Of a DNA stretch of 64,000 nucleotides, positions 63,843 through 64,000 are shown one piece after another; the first letter of the stretch is position 1, and each line of letters starts with the position of its first letter. The stretch is taken from positions 889,480 through 953,479 of the forward strand of contig WELA01009360.1 in the NCBI GenBank assembly GCA_009602735.1. Direction: 5' to 3'. The DNA comes from Mesotaenium endlicherianum (taxonomy: Eukaryota; Streptophyta; Zygnematophyceae; Zygnematales; Mesotaeniaceae). Both the position numbers and the translations under genes were made by a program. The notes beneath the pieces were generated by a model. The model made no database searches. It saw nothing but the letters and a program-made list of their open reading frames with translations, and was not told the origin of the DNA.

Positions 63843-64000
63843 TAGATATAATATTTATTTAAATATAATAGTTAATTAGGTTCAGCCTGCTGACCTTTAG
63901 TTATTAGTCAGTTTGCTAGACTTTAGTTAATAGTCAATTTGCTGAACTTTACTTAATAGTCAGTCTGCTGGACTTTACATAATTATCAGTTTGCTGACTC
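63822..64000 (+). repeat. Family-1 LTR, start only (window ends)
   Basis: Begins TGTAATGAATC and matches the start of the other LTRs. It carries extra tandem copies of a CTTTAGTTAATAGTCAGT-GCT-GA unit (about 63890-63975), where the shared LTR at 55930 has fewer. Its end lies outside the window. Confidence 0.88.

Noticed and set aside
1-64000. CRISPR arrays, tRNA and rRNA genes, bacterial operons
   Set aside because: No regularly spaced short repeats, no cloverleaf-like sequence and no ribosomal landmarks noticed; the sequence is eukaryotic repeat DNA.

Overview
The window is eukaryotic repeat-rich DNA, almost entirely nested and broken Ty3/gypsy LTR retrotransposons. No tRNA, rRNA or bacterial-style gene is visible. 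Primer-binding sites read TGGTATCGGAGC, close to the plant initiator-Met tRNA site. One element carries a cytosine DNA methyltransferase inside its pol region, an arrangement reported for charophyte algae and dinoflagellates (de Mendoza and colleagues, 2018). A streptophyte/charophyte alga with a large genome (Chara-like) is my best guess; the species is not proven.

Names used here. Family 1 is a chromodomain gypsy element with LTRs of about 720 bp, gag, pol read by -1 frameshifting, and an extra sense ORF (ORF3) between pol and the 3' LTR. Its copies are A (minus, 1448-17449), C (minus, 21212-30029), E (minus, 3' part only, 37421-41247), T1 (plus, 47672-56648), T2 (plus, 55930-64000 and beyond), four further solo or truncated LTRs, and an old relic G (42966-44820). 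Family B is a second chromodomain gypsy element (plus, 2467-9549) inserted in ORF3 of A with a perfect 5-bp target duplication. Element D (minus, about 17843-37420, GC-rich) is the methyltransferase-bearing element; its order is protease, proline-rich linkers, DNA methyltransferase, RT, RNase H, integrase, PHD finger. D is cut by C and by three solo-type LTRs. D2 (707-1447, plus) is a second fragment of the same kind of element, cut by A at methyltransferase motif I. F (41548-42807) is a longer, distinct LTR.

Layout. 1-706 repeat R; 707-1447 D2; 1448-17449 element A with B nested inside; 17450-37420 element D with C and solo LTRs inside; 37421-41247 truncated E; 41248-42807 F leader and LTR; 42808-44820 relic G with a hAT-like MITE in its LTR; 44821-47671 the only stretch without recognisable retroelement sequence, holding a possible plastid-protein first exon; 47672-64000 tandem T1 and T2 sharing the middle LTR.

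How the parts work. Gag forms the particle; Pol supplies protease, RT/RNase H and integrase; a chromodomain (family 1, B) or PHD finger (D) may read histone marks at the target. ORF3 of family 1 is conserved in several copies but has no function I recognise. It starts just after a good intron 3' end, which suggests expression from a spliced RNA. Only T2 has fully open gag and pol, and it has lost its 3' polypurine tract. Four single N bases flanked by short duplications mark unresolved assembly joins inside retroelement copies.
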